DNA from: CAYWWM01 sp965198025
GTDB taxonomy: Bacteria > Acidobacteriota > Terriglobia > 2-12-FULL-54-10
Reading direction: 5' to 3'
Assembly (NCBI GenBank): GCA_965198025.1
Contig: OZ240237.1
Span: forward strand, 1,488,001-1,552,000
Length of the DNA stretch: 64,000 bases
A program made the translations under genes and the position numbers. The number at the start of each line of letters is the position of its first letter. The stretch's first letter is position 1. This document shows, piece by piece, positions 16,604-25,941 of the stretch. The notes beneath the pieces were generated by a model, which searched no databases, was not told the origin of the DNA, and saw only the letters and a program-made list of their open reading frames with translations.

Positions 16604-18000
16604 CCCATCCTGCTCGAGATCGAAGTTCTTCCGTCCAGCGCCCTCCAACAAGCGGTCTTAAGCAATGGAGGGAATGGGACCATGCCTATCTGTGGCATCC
16701 CTTCACGCAGATGCGGGAGTGGCTGGCTGAAGACCCTGTTGTCATCGAGCGCGCCGAAGGGAACTACCTGATCGATACTGAAGGTAAGCGTTACTTCGAC
16801 GGTGTCTCGTCACTCTGGTGCAATGTCCACGGCCACGGACGAAGGGAGATCGTCGAGGCGATTCGCGCACAGCTTGACGCCGTCGCACATACGACGATGC
16901 TGGGCCTTACCAATGTGCCGGCGACGGTTTTGGCAAAGCGTTTGATCGAGATTGCTCCTTCAGGCTTACAGCGCGTCTTTTACTCCGACTCCGGCGCTAC
17001 GGCGGTCGAGATCGCCTTGAAAATGGCGTTCGAGTATTGGCAGTTGCGTGGGGAGTCCGGGCGGACTCGGTTCGTCAGTCTGAAAGAGTCCTATCATGGC
17101 GATACGATCGGAGCTATGAGCGTCGGGTACTCGGGAACGTTTCACAAACACTATCGCCCTTTGTTGTTCCCGTGCCACCGCATCAACCCGCCGCATGTGT
17201 TTTGTTACTACCGTGGCGCAAGCAAAGAAGATGCTTTGAAACAGTCTCTGCGGGAAGCGGAGAGGGCGTTGCAGGAGAACCGTGCGGAGATCGCTGCCCT
17301 GATCGTCGAACCGCTCATGCAAGGCGCGGCGGGTATGTGGGCCCATCCGGTGGAATATCTGACCGGGCTGCATCGGCTCTGCCGCGAGAACAACATTTTG
17401 ATGATCGCTGATGAGGTCGCCGTGGGGTTCGGACGCACCGGGAAGATGTTCGCCTGCGAGCATTCAGGAATCACTCCGGACTTGCTCTGTTTGGGCAAAG
17501 GGATCAGCGGCGGCATGTTGCCGTTGGCCGCTACGCTCACGACGGCGGAGATCTTCGAAACGTTTCTCGGAGACCATGACGAAGGTAAGGCGTTCTTTCA
17601 TGGCCACACCTACACCGGAAACCCTTTGGCCTGTGCTGCTGGGATTGCCTCGCTCGACCTGTTTTGGGGAGATGCAACGCTCGACCGGATGACCCGCCGC
17701 ATCGAACTGCTGGCGGGCCTGTTGCAACCACTTCGTGAACTTGCCCATGTTGCAGACATCCGCCAGTGGGGTTACATGGTGGGAATCGAGCTGGCGGAAG
17801 ACGCGAGTGTGCACCGTTCGTATGCTCCCGGGCAGCGCATCGGGAAGCAGGTGATCCGCGAAGCGAGGAGGCGCGGTGTTATGATCCGTCCGCTCGGCGA
17901 TGTTGTCATCCTGATGCCCCCGCTCTCCACCACTGAGGACGAGATGCGATGCCTGCTGGCCGCAACGGCTGAGTCGATTGAGGCTGTAACGGGTCGATAG
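16600..18000 (+). CDS. bioA: Adenosylmethionine-8-amino-7-oxononanoate aminotransferase
   Basis: BioA converts 8-amino-7-oxononanoate to 7,8-diaminononanoate with S-adenosylmethionine as amino donor. The 466-residue class III aminotransferase shows HPFTQM near the N-terminus, the DGVSSLWCNVHGHG segment, SDSGATAVEIALKMA, the PLP Asp in IADEVAVGFGRTG and the PLP Lys300 in LGKGISGGMLPL. The length is normal for BioA. The start overlaps bioF by four bases and bioD begins five bases after its stop, so this is a tight operon. Confidence 0.96.
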   Translation: MTHPARDRSSSVQRPPTSGLKQWREWDHAYLWHPFTQMREWLAEDPVVIERAEGNYLIDTEGKRYFDGVSSLWCNVHGHGRREIVEAIRAQLDAVAHTTMLGLTNVPATVLAKRLIEIAPSGLQRVFYSDSGATAVEIALKMAFEYWQLRGESGRTRFVSLKESYHGDTIGAMSVGYSGTFHKHYRPLLFPCHRINPPHVFCYYRGASKEDALKQSLREAERALQENRAEIAALIVEPLMQGAAGMWAHPVEYLTGLHRLCRENNILMIADEVAVGFGRTGKMFACEHSGITPDLLCLGKGISGGMLPLAATLTTAEIFETFLGDHDEGKAFFHGHTYTGNPLACAAGIASLDLFWGDATLDRMTRRIELLAGLLQPLRELAHVADIRQWGYMVGIELAEDASVHRSYAPGQRIGKQVIREARRRGVMIRPLGDVVILMPPLSTTEDEMRCLLAATAESIEAVTGR

Positions 18001-18004
18001 CATT

Positions 18005-18724
18005 ATGACAACTCAGGCGCGCGGTGTGCTGATCACCGGGACCGATACGGGGGTAGGGAAGACGGTTGTCGTATGCGGCCTCGCCGGCGCGTTGCGACGA
18101 AATGGGCTTTCTGTAGCGCCCTTCAAGCCTGCCGAAAGCGGCTGCGCTCTGGATGAGAACACAAACCGCCTGGTTCCGGCGGACGCAGAATTGCTCCGGA
18201 TCGCATGCGGGACACAAGCTCCGCTCGAAACGATCTGTCCCTATCGCTTTGCGCCACCGCTGGCTCCGTGGGTTGCCGCTGAACAAGCAGGTGTTACGAT
18301 TGACCCACAGCATCTCAAGCATTGCTACCAGGAACTGGCCGCTTCCCACGAAATCCTGTTGGTGGAGACGGCTGGAGGCGTTTTGGTTCCACTGGCCAGG
18401 AACTTTCACTACGCGGATCTGACACGGCTGCTCGGATTGCCGGTCCTGTTGGTCGTCGGCTCGAAATTAGGAGCAATCAACCATACTCGGCTGACTCTGG
18501 AGTTCGTGAAGACATCGGGGCTGCGAACAATCGCTTGCGTCCTCAATCATCCATTCGAAGAAACAACTGAGGCTGTCGAGACCAACGAGAGCACATTGCG
18601 CCGCCTGGACTGCCCCCCGCTTTTTGTTATTCCGCACCGTCCGGAGGCCGAGCGGTCATGGGAGGACCCGGTGTTTGATCTGCTGGCAGTCCATGTCGAG
18701 GCTTGTCTTGGCGCTTCCGGCTGA
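18005..18724 (+). CDS. bioD: ATP-dependent dethiobiotin synthetase
   Basis: BioD closes the ureido ring of dethiobiotin from diaminononanoate, CO2 and ATP. The 239-residue protein starts with the P-loop GTDTGVGKT (residues 12-20), and has PFKPAESGC and VETAGGVLVPL, all family-typical. It is the last gene of the biotin operon. The gap of 71 bases to mqnC carries no obvious terminator, so read-through is possible. Confidence 0.95.
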   Translation: MTTQARGVLITGTDTGVGKTVVVCGLAGALRRNGLSVAPFKPAESGCALDENTNRLVPADAELLRIACGTQAPLETICPYRFAPPLAPWVAAEQAGVTIDPQHLKHCYQELAASHEILLVETAGGVLVPLARNFHYADLTRLLGLPVLLVVGSKLGAINHTRLTLEFVKTSGLRTIACVLNHPFEETTEAVETNESTLRRLDCPPLFVIPHRPEAERSWEDPVFDLLAVHVEACLGASG

Positions 18725-18795
18725 CCGGCGCGTTGCGGCAAGATGGAGCGCTGTTGTACGATGACCAAAGGAGGGTTTGAGCGCACGCAATCACC

Positions 18796-19863
18796 ATGGA
18801 TGAGACTCGACTGACTCGCACGCAGGCACGCCGTCTTTTCCGGGGAGACCTCTCGGCGCTGGGAAAGCTAGCTTCCGCGGTCCGCTTTCGCAAGCATCGC
18901 GAAAAGATCGTGACCTACGCCATCCAACGGGTCATCAATTACACCAACATCTGCAACGCCTATTGCTCTTTCTGCTCGTTCTATCGGGCGCCCGGTCATC
19001 CGGAAGGATACTTGCTCTCCGACGCCGAGATTTTTCACAAGATTGAAGATGGCATTGCGCGAGGCGTGACCGGCGTCCTGATTCAGGGCGGCGATCACCC
19101 GGAGCTCACCATTGACTATTACGAATCGCTGCTGCGAAATATCAAGCGCCGCTTTCGCGTGGACTGCCACAGCTTTTCGGCCTCCGAAATCACGAACTTG
19201 GCCCGCGTTTCCGGAATCGCCGTAGGGACCGCGATTGCGCGGCTGCGTGATGCAGGGCTGGATTCAATTCCGGGAGCAGGGGCAGAGATTCTAGACGATG
19301 GGGTCCGCGAGCGAATCAGCCCAATGAAGATCAAGACCACCGAATGGCTCGCGGTCCACCGCGCCGCCCACCGGCTGGGGCTGCCGACGACCGCCACGAT
19401 GGTCTTCGGTTTCGGCGATACGCTGGAGCACCGTTTGAATCATCTCGACCGGCTGCGCGAGCTACAGGACGAGACGGGCGGGTTTGCGGCGTTCGTTGTC
19501 TGGCCGTACCAGACCGGGCGACGGATGCCTCAGGTGCTTCCGGACCACAAGCCGAGCGACGAGGAGTATCTGCGCATGCAAGCGCTGGCCCGCGTCTACC
19601 TCGACAACTTTTCGAATCTGCAGGCTTCCTGGCTTACAGTGGGCTTGGCCACCGGACGGCGGGCGCTGCACTTCGGCGCCAATGACGCCGGGAGCGTAAT
19701 TCTCGAAGAGAACGTCGTCTCGGGTGCGTCCGACAGCATCTCAGCCGGAGAGGCGGAATTGCGCCGCAACATCGAACAGGCAGGATTTATTCCGATGGAG
19801 CGCGATTCGACGTATTCGCGCCGACAAGCCTCCCTGCGGGGAGTCGCTGCAGTTCTGGCCTAG
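18796..19863 (+). CDS. mqnC: Cyclic dehypoxanthinyl futalosine synthase (MqnC)
   Basis: MqnC is a radical-SAM enzyme of the futalosine route to menaquinone; it cyclises dehypoxanthine futalosine. The 355-residue protein has the radical-SAM cysteines C53, C57 and C60 in CNAYCSFC, the LIQGGDHPEL segment, and the GAGAEIL and MKIKTTEWL stretches typical of MqnC. The neighbouring MqnE radical-SAM family is related, but this order of motifs fits MqnC better. Other futalosine genes (mqnA, mqnB, mqnD) are not in the window. The gene shows that the organism probably makes menaquinone by this route. Confidence 0.93.
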   Translation: MDETRLTRTQARRLFRGDLSALGKLASAVRFRKHREKIVTYAIQRVINYTNICNAYCSFCSFYRAPGHPEGYLLSDAEIFHKIEDGIARGVTGVLIQGGDHPELTIDYYESLLRNIKRRFRVDCHSFSASEITNLARVSGIAVGTAIARLRDAGLDSIPGAGAEILDDGVRERISPMKIKTTEWLAVHRAAHRLGLPTTATMVFGFGDTLEHRLNHLDRLRELQDETGGFAAFVVWPYQTGRRMPQVLPDHKPSDEEYLRMQALARVYLDNFSNLQASWLTVGLATGRRALHFGANDAGSVILEENVVSGASDSISAGEAELRRNIEQAGFIPMERDSTYSRRQASLRGVAAVLA

Positions 19864-19891
19864 CCTTGGGCTTGGGAAACGGGAGAGCCCC

Positions 19892-20113
19892 ATTAAAAGG
19901 ATCTATTGTTCTCAGAAGGACAAAAAGATCGCTGGTATCTTCGGAGGGATCGCCGAAGCCTACACCCTGGACCCAAACATGCTGCGCTTAGGAGCTATCT
20001 TTCTGGGCGTAGCTACTGGGGTGCTGCCTCTGGTTGTTACGTACTTAGTCGGCTGGATGATTCTGCCGAAAGGGCCGCCGAAAGAAGATCCCCCACTGCC
20101 ACAGGCAGAGTAG
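19892..20113 (+). CDS. PspC-domain membrane protein with apparent ATT start codon
   Basis: The frame from 19892 encodes about 73 residues with the PspC pattern: a basic KRIYCSQKDKKIAGIFGGIAEAY start followed by a hydrophobic helix and a short Pro-rich acidic tail. PspC proteins are inner-membrane stress-response components, often regulators of PspA. Residue 1 would be encoded by ATT at 19892-19894. No ATG, GTG or TTG exists in this frame between the mqnC stop and the conserved KRIY. GGGAG lies six bases before ATT. The next in-frame normal start codons lie far upstream inside mqnC. ATT initiation is known (for example infC) but rare. An assembly error is the main alternative. Confidence 0.75.
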   Translation: MKRIYCSQKDKKIAGIFGGIAEAYTLDPNMLRLGAIFLGVATGVLPLVVTYLVGWMILPKGPPKEDPPLPQAE

Positions 20114-20119
20114 CGGAGA

Positions 20120-20827
20120 TTACTCCCACTGAAACGCCTCGGGTATCCGGTAAAGATAGACGAAGTGCGTGCCCATTCCGCTGCTGGTGGTGACGGCTTC
20201 CTCGCGGGAGACTTTCCATCCGGGCACGCGCATGTCATGCGCCACGACGCGGGTTCCGGGCTTCAGCGTCTTTTCCATAATGGGGCGGAGCCGGTCGTTC
20301 GCCGAAACGAGCAAATAGAGCGTAACCACGGTGGCCGAACTGAAGTCGGTCTGCAGCAAGTCACCGTGAACAATCGTGACCTTATCTTCCAGGTCCCGCT
20401 CGCGTACGCGTACGCGCGATTCCTCCACGAGACCAAGGTCGAGCTCGATGCCGACCGATCTTGCCCCGAACTCTTTAGCGGCTCGAATCACGATCCGACC
20501 ATCGCCGGAGCCCAAGTCGTAGACCAGATCGTTTTCGCCCACCCGCGCCAGTTCCAGCATGCGGTCCACTACTTCCATCGGGGAAGGGACAAACGGAGCG
20601 AGCCGTTCGCCCGAGGTGGATGGAGCAGGGCTGGGAGCGGGATCGGGTTGGGCCACAGGGGTACCTGAATTGGGTTGGTTGAATGGATAGTCGCCGTTCG
20701 CGTATACGCGACGCTGTCGCTCCTGAACCGCCGCCTCACCAACTTGACGGAACCGCGGCGGAACCATCTGCGGCAAGAGGAACAGCGCGATCACAACCGC
20801 CCCGATTCCCCATCGGAAGACAACCAT
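20120..20827 (-). CDS. Membrane-anchored class I SAM-dependent methyltransferase
   Basis: The 235-residue protein has one N-terminal hydrophobic helix (residues about 3-20), a Pro/Ser-rich linker and a Rossmann methyltransferase domain. The SAM-binding motif I is VYDLGSGDGRIVI near residue 100 and motif II is GIELDL. The overall layout resembles small lysine methyltransferase-like proteins, but the substrate is unknown. The ATG at 20827 has AGGAGG seven bases upstream. It is convergent with the PspC gene, six bases away. Confidence 0.78.
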   Translation of the reverse strand: MVVFRWGIGAVVIALFLLPQMVPPRFRQVGEAAVQERQRRVYANGDYPFNQPNSGTPVAQPDPAPSPAPSTSGERLAPFVPSPMEVVDRMLELARVGENDLVYDLGSGDGRIVIRAAKEFGARSVGIELDLGLVEESRVRVRERDLEDKVTIVHGDLLQTDFSSATVVTLYLLVSANDRLRPIMEKTLKPGTRVVAHDMRVPGWKVSREEAVTTSSGMGTHFVYLYRIPEAFQWE

Positions 20828-20922
20828 CGGCACCCCTCCTTCCTGCTAATCCTACCTTTGGCCCGGCCAATACGCAAAGTGATGGTCTTTTGGTTCCGTC
20901 TCAGCCCTGTGCTATCCCTAAC

Positions 20923-22806
20923 CTAATCGTCCCCTCCTACGCCGACTTCTTGTTCCTTGTACTGCAATTGGTACAGCTTCCAATAAATTCCGCGCCGGGA
21001 GAGCAGCTCCTGGTGGGAACCCATTTCACGGATGCGGCCGTGGTGCATGACGACGATACGGTCGGCGCGTTGGATGGTGGAGAGGCGGTGGGCGATGATG
21101 ATTGAGGTCCTACCGGCGACCATATGGTTCAAGGCTTCGCGGACGCGCAGCTCGGTGTCGGTATCGACGCTGGAAGTGGCCTCGTCAAGGATGAGCGTCC
21201 GCGGGTTGTGCGCCAGGGCACGGGCGAAGCTGATGAGTTGCTTCTGTCCGACAGACAGCGTGTTGCCCCGCTCGCGGACTTCTTCCTGGTATGCGTTCGG
21301 GAGCGCACGGATAAATTCGCCCACGCGTAGTTCCTCGACGGCCCCCTCGACGTCTTCCCGCGTTACAGTCTCTGTACCCAGGCGGATATTGCTTTCGATA
21401 GTCCCCGAAAACAGGAACGGGTCCTGCAAGACAACGCCGAAGCGGCGGCGCAGCGCCTGCAGATCCCACTGCCGCACGTCCACTCCGTCCACCAGAACTT
21501 TCCCCTTCTGGGCGTCGTAGAAGCGCAGGGGTAGGCTCGTCAGCGTGGTTTTTCCGGCGCCAGTATGTCCGACCACAGCGACCGTCTCGGCGGGTTCAAT
21601 CGTGAGGTTGACATCCTGGAGCACCCAGTCATCGTCGTTGTAAGCGAACCACACATTGCGAAACTCGATTCGGCTGCCCTGCGGTCCCGCCGGTTCCGGA
21701 ACCAGCGCCTCGTGAGAGGACTCGATGACAGCAGGGGTATCGAGCAACTTGAATATGCGTTCGGAGCTGGCCATGGCGCTTTGCAGAATGTTGTATTTTT
21801 CGCTCAAATCCTGGATCGGGCGAAAGAACCGCTGGGCGTACTGGATGAACGCCACCAGGACTCCGATGGTTAGGGTTTCCTCCAGGACACTGCGGCCGCC
21901 GTACCAGATGATGGAAGCAATCGCCACGGAGCTGAGAATTTCGACCGTGGGATAGAACAGCGAGTGGGCGAAGACGGAGTCGAGAAACGCTTTCTTGTGC
22001 GTGCGGTTGATCTCGTCAAACTCGGCGAAGCTCTTGTCCTCACGGTTGAACAGTTGCACGACGTTCATCCCGGTGACGTGTTCGTTCAAGTGCGCGTTGA
22101 TGCGCGCCAGCGCAGTTCGGATCCGCCGGTAGCAATCGCGTACGATGCGGCGGAAGAGGGCAGTCGCGACTACGATCAGTGGCAGTACGGCGAAGCTCAC
22201 CAGCGCGAGCTTCCAGTCAAGCTGCAACATTACGGCGACAATGAACACGAGCGAGAAAAAGTCGCCGAACACGGCGACGACCCCGGACGTAAACATTTCG
22301 TTGAGCACGTCCACGTCGCTGGTGACACGCGTGAGAAGCCGTCCTACCGGATTGCGGTCGTAGAACTGCACCGGCAAACGGTGCAGGTGGCGGAACAGCT
22401 CCATGCGAAGGTCGTACATCGCACGCTGGCCGACCATTTGCATGTAGTAGGTCTGCCCATATTCCAAAATGAAAAGTGCGACGAGGACCAGGAGGAAGAG
22501 CACGGTGATCTGTGTCAGTCCGGCGAAAGGGTCTGGGCTCAGATAAGGATCGAGAAACGTGGGCTGGCGCTCGGTGACCACCAGGTAGCGATCAACGGCG
22601 ACTTTCGTCAGGAAAGGTCCGACCACCTGGAGCAGGGAATGGAGCACCATGGCGACGCAGGCAACCCCTACCGTTGCCCGGTAGGGAATCAGGTAGTGCA
22701 GCAGCCGCGTCATCAATCGGCTGTCGTACGCTTTCCCGAGAACCTCCTCGTCGTGGTGGCCGCCTCTGCCTCCACCCTTGCCGCCTTGTGCTCCGGCTAG
22801 TCTCAC
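20923..22806 (-). CDS. ABC exporter half-transporter, catalytic partner
   Basis: The 627-residue protein has six transmembrane helices (residues about 40-330) and an ABC ATPase domain. Walker A is GHTGAGKTT, the signature is LSVGQKQ and Walker B is LILDEATSS with the full catalytic Glu. The start is GTG 22806, seven bases after the upstream gene's stop. With the preceding gene it forms the two halves of a heterodimeric type IV ABC exporter (lipid, drug or peptide efflux). Its signature motif with Val in place of the second Gly is slightly atypical. The substrate cannot be inferred. Confidence 0.9.
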   Translation of the reverse strand: MRLAGAQGGKGGGRGGHHDEEVLGKAYDSRLMTRLLHYLIPYRATVGVACVAMVLHSLLQVVGPFLTKVAVDRYLVVTERQPTFLDPYLSPDPFAGLTQITVLFLLVLVALFILEYGQTYYMQMVGQRAMYDLRMELFRHLHRLPVQFYDRNPVGRLLTRVTSDVDVLNEMFTSGVVAVFGDFFSLVFIVAVMLQLDWKLALVSFAVLPLIVVATALFRRIVRDCYRRIRTALARINAHLNEHVTGMNVVQLFNREDKSFAEFDEINRTHKKAFLDSVFAHSLFYPTVEILSSVAIASIIWYGGRSVLEETLTIGVLVAFIQYAQRFFRPIQDLSEKYNILQSAMASSERIFKLLDTPAVIESSHEALVPEPAGPQGSRIEFRNVWFAYNDDDWVLQDVNLTIEPAETVAVVGHTGAGKTTLTSLPLRFYDAQKGKVLVDGVDVRQWDLQALRRRFGVVLQDPFLFSGTIESNIRLGTETVTREDVEGAVEELRVGEFIRALPNAYQEEVRERGNTLSVGQKQLISFARALAHNPRTLILDEATSSVDTDTELRVREALNHMVAGRTSIIIAHRLSTIQRADRIVVMHHGRIREMGSHQELLSRRGIYWKLYQLQYKEQEVGVGGDD

Positions 22807-22812
22807 TCGGCT

Positions 22813-24639
22813 TCAAGCCCTTTCCAGTTCTTCTTCCAGGAGTTGTTTCTGGTAGAGGTCGGGATAGTAGGAGCCGCGTTCGATCAACTCTTCGTGAGTT
22901 CCACGCTCGACGATGCGGCCCTCGGACAAAACGACGATCTGGTCCGCCTCGCGCACAGTCGAGATGCGGTGCGAGATCAAGATGGCTGTGCGTCCACGCA
23001 GAACGCTGCGCAGGCGTGTCAGAATCACCTCTTCGGTGTAAGTGTCAACACTCGAGAGTGCGTCGTCCAGGACCAGGATGCGCGGGTTGCGCAGAATTGC
23101 CCGCGCAATGGCAGTCCTCTGCTTCTGCCCGCCGGAAAGAGTGACGCCGCGCTCTCCGACAAGAGTGTCAAAGCGGTGCGGAAAATCTTCAACATCCGTC
23201 AACAGTCCCGAGATGTCAGAGGCATATCGGACGGCTTCATCACTCGCCTTTTCGATGCCGAAGGCGATGTTCTCCCATATCGTCTCGCTGAACAGGAAGG
23301 TTTCTTGCGGCACAAACCCGATCATGCGTCGCAGGTCTGCCACGCGGTGATCGCGGATATCCTTCCCGGCCACGAAAACCGTTTCCGGCGGGGCCTCATA
23401 AACACGCGGGATTAAGGCGGCAAGCGTGGATTTGCCGCTCCCGGTTGGACCTACAATCGCCAGCGTGCTTCCGGCTGGGATCAATAGGTTGATATCCCGC
23501 AGCACCGGGCGGCCGTTGTAGGAGAACGTGAGATCTCGAAACTTGATCTCCGCTCCGCGAATTTCCTCAATGTGCGCTGGCTGATTGTCCGTGCCATCGG
23601 AAGAAGCCGCTAGAACCCTGGGGGCAACGGAGACCGGGTCTCGACGCACCAACTCAGGACGGTCTGCGATCTCTGGAGGCTCGGACAGGATTTCATTCAA
23701 ACGGTTGAGGGACGCGGTCCCGCGTTGGTAAAGATTGACGACCCAGCCCAAGGCGATCATGGGCCAGGAGAGCTGCCCCATGTATACGGTGAAGGCGACG
23801 AAGTCGCCGATGCTGATGTTGCCGCTGGCCACCTCACGCCCACCGGCCCACAGCACGGTCACGGCTACGAGGCCCATCAGGACCTCCAGCGACGGGTAAA
23901 ACATTCCCCAGATGCGGATGAGTTTCCGGTTGCGGGCGACGTATTCCGCGTTCAGTTCCTCAAACTGTTTGAGATCGGCATCCTCCTGCGCGTAAGCTCG
24001 GATCACCCGGATGCCTGCCAGACTCTCCTGAACCTTGGTGTTGAGGGTGGACATCATCGCCTGAATGGTCTCAAAGCGCTCGTGGATCCTGCGCCCGAAA
24101 TAAGAGACCACCAGTGCGATCACTGGAACGAGAGCGAAGCACCAGAGCGTCAGCTTGACGCTGATCTGCAGCATAATGATTACCGCGGCCGAGAGCAGCA
24201 CTACCGTGCGGGCCGAGTACATGATGCCCGGGCCCAGCATCATCCGTACTGCGTTCAAGTCGTTGATGCCGCGCGACATGATGTCGCCTGTGCGGGTGCG
24301 CTGAAAGTAGCTCTGCGACAAGCGTGTCAGATGGCGGTAGAGAGCGTTCCGCAGGTCGTATTCCACATCCCGGGAGATTCCGATCAGAATCATGCGCGTC
24401 CAGAACAGAAAGAACCCCTTGCACAGAGCTACGCCCAGAAGCAGGCTAGAGTAGAAAATCACCGTGTCCGTGGTTAGGGCTTGGCGGATGTCGTCAATGG
24501 CGTACCGGATGATCTGCGGCACCGCCACCCAAAACGCAACTTCTCCGAGCAAACAGGCAAATCCGCGCAGGTATCTTGGTGCGTAGGGGCGGAGGAACGG
24601 GAAGAGCGGTTCCAGATTCTGGCGAATCGTTTTTGCCAT
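22813..24639 (-). CDS. ABC exporter half-transporter, partner with degenerate catalytic carboxylate
   Basis: The 608-residue protein has six transmembrane helices and an ABC ATPase domain with Walker A GPTGSGKST and signature LSGGQKQ. Walker B reads LVLDDALSS, with Asp where the catalytic Glu normally stands. In known heterodimeric exporters one subunit carries such a degenerate site, so this is the regulatory partner of the preceding entry. The ATG at 24639 is preferred over TTG 24648. A ribosome site is weak. The pair is transcribed toward lower coordinates. Confidence 0.9.
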   Translation of the reverse strand: MAKTIRQNLEPLFPFLRPYAPRYLRGFACLLGEVAFWVAVPQIIRYAIDDIRQALTTDTVIFYSSLLLGVALCKGFFLFWTRMILIGISRDVEYDLRNALYRHLTRLSQSYFQRTRTGDIMSRGINDLNAVRMMLGPGIMYSARTVVLLSAAVIIMLQISVKLTLWCFALVPVIALVVSYFGRRIHERFETIQAMMSTLNTKVQESLAGIRVIRAYAQEDADLKQFEELNAEYVARNRKLIRIWGMFYPSLEVLMGLVAVTVLWAGGREVASGNISIGDFVAFTVYMGQLSWPMIALGWVVNLYQRGTASLNRLNEILSEPPEIADRPELVRRDPVSVAPRVLAASSDGTDNQPAHIEEIRGAEIKFRDLTFSYNGRPVLRDINLLIPAGSTLAIVGPTGSGKSTLAALIPRVYEAPPETVFVAGKDIRDHRVADLRRMIGFVPQETFLFSETIWENIAFGIEKASDEAVRYASDISGLLTDVEDFPHRFDTLVGERGVTLSGGQKQRTAIARAILRNPRILVLDDALSSVDTYTEEVILTRLRSVLRGRTAILISHRISTVREADQIVVLSEGRIVERGTHEELIERGSYYPDLYQKQLLEEELERA

Positions 24640-24798
24640 GGATTCCAACCGGCAAAATCTTGCTTCTAAACTCCGATTATATAAGAGGGAAGTCTTTCCG
24701 ACGAATCGGCGGTTTGGAGTTTCCTTTCAAAGATGGACGTATTGTCTGATGTGACACCATGATTGGAGGCGTGTTCTTCCCGTGTGCATCTGCTCGGA

Positions 24799-24804
24799 TA
24801 TAAT
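24799..24804 (+). promoter_or_regulatory. -10 element implying a very short nagZ leader
   Basis: TATAAT ends 12 bases before the nagZ ATG at 24817, so transcription should begin about 5-6 bases from the start codon. There is no Shine-Dalgarno sequence. A direct repeat ATGAACAC at 24803 and 24817 and a 5-codon out-of-frame ORF (24803-24820, overlapping the start as ATGA) sit here too. Confidence 0.5.
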
Positions 24805-24816
24805 GAACACAAGCCC

Positions 24817-25941
24817 ATGAACACTCTTCGCGAAAGCGCAGGACAGGTCCTCTGGATTGGTTTTGAGGGGGACGCTTGGGACAATGCGATCGAAAAATTA
24901 CTGCGCACAATCCGTCCAGGAGGAGTAATCTTTTCCCAACGCAACATGACGTCGGCGGAGCGGTTCCGCAACCTGGCCCGACGATCTACGGAGTGTCTTT
25001 CTGAATGTTCCGCTCTGCCGCCGTTCCTCGCCGTCGACCTCGAAGGGGGGCAGGTGGACCGATTTCGGGATTTGCTCGGGCCGCTCCCGTCGATGCGGCA
25101 AGCGGCTCAGGCTGGAATGGCGCTGGAATTGGGCAGGACGGCGGGCAGGGAAGCTGCGGCATTCTTCCTGAACGTGGACTTCGCACCTGTGCTAGATGTG
25201 GCGTCGCCCGAGTCAGAGACGGTTCTGGGCTCCCGTACGGCGAGCGGCTCGCCCGCAGAAGTAGCGCATTTTGGCAAAGAGTTTTTGGCTGGATTGTCTG
25301 AGTCGGGCGTCTTGGGCTGCGGGAAGCATTTTCCCGGTCTCGGCAGGGGGCGACTGGATTCACATCTCACTATGCCTCGGATCGAGGGAGATGTGCCGCG
25401 GTTCTGGGACCATGATCTGTTTCCGTTTCGCGTCCTGACGCAGCAACTGCCGATGGTGATGGTTGCCCATGCAGCCTACCCAGGGCTGGAATCGGAAGGT
25501 TCGGGCGGGGAGAAAGCTGCTCCGGCTCTGCCCGCGAGTATCTCGCAACGCATTGTTTCCGATTTGCTCAAACGGAAGATTGGGTACCAGGGTCTGGTTC
25601 TGTCCGATGATCTGGAGATGGGAGGAGTGCTTGAAGGACGGTCGGTAGGGGATGCTGCAGTCAAGGCGATCGACGCGGGATGCGAGATGCTGCTCGTGTG
25701 CCGATGTGTGGATTACGTTCACGAAGCGTTCGAGGCACTAGTCTGCAGAGCGGAGCGCGACAGGACGTTTCGGCTCGCCCTCGACCAGGCGGCGCAAAAG
25801 ATAATTCGCTACCGGCGGGAACTGCCGCCGGCATCAAACCTTCCCCCTAACTGTAGCGCGTTGCGAGAGGAGATTCAGGAATTGGCCGCCGAAATCAAAC
25901 AGAGGCTGTCGGCAGTCAGTGGGAAGGAAATAAACGTCTGA
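24817..25941 (+). CDS. nagZ: Beta-N-acetylhexosaminidase, NagZ type (glycoside hydrolase family 3)
   Basis: NagZ removes N-acetylglucosamine from 1,6-anhydromuropeptides during peptidoglycan recycling. The 374-residue protein has DLEGGQVDRF, the loop KHFPGLGRGRLDSH and the nucleophile Asp in SDDLEMGG. The family usually has PGHG in the loop; here it is PGLG, while the DSH Asp-His acid/base pair is intact. No signal peptide is visible, which fits a cytoplasmic recycling enzyme. The longer in-frame start at 24763 lacks family support. It overlaps anmK by one base and the gene order supports muropeptide recycling. Confidence 0.88.
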   Translation: MNTLRESAGQVLWIGFEGDAWDNAIEKLLRTIRPGGVIFSQRNMTSAERFRNLARRSTECLSECSALPPFLAVDLEGGQVDRFRDLLGPLPSMRQAAQAGMALELGRTAGREAAAFFLNVDFAPVLDVASPESETVLGSRTASGSPAEVAHFGKEFLAGLSESGVLGCGKHFPGLGRGRLDSHLTMPRIEGDVPRFWDHDLFPFRVLTQQLPMVMVAHAAYPGLESEGSGGEKAAPALPASISQRIVSDLLKRKIGYQGLVLSDDLEMGGVLEGRSVGDAAVKAIDAGCEMLLVCRCVDYVHEAFEALVCRAERDRTFRLALDQAAQKIIRYRRELPPASNLPPNCSALREEIQELAAEIKQRLSAVSGKEINV

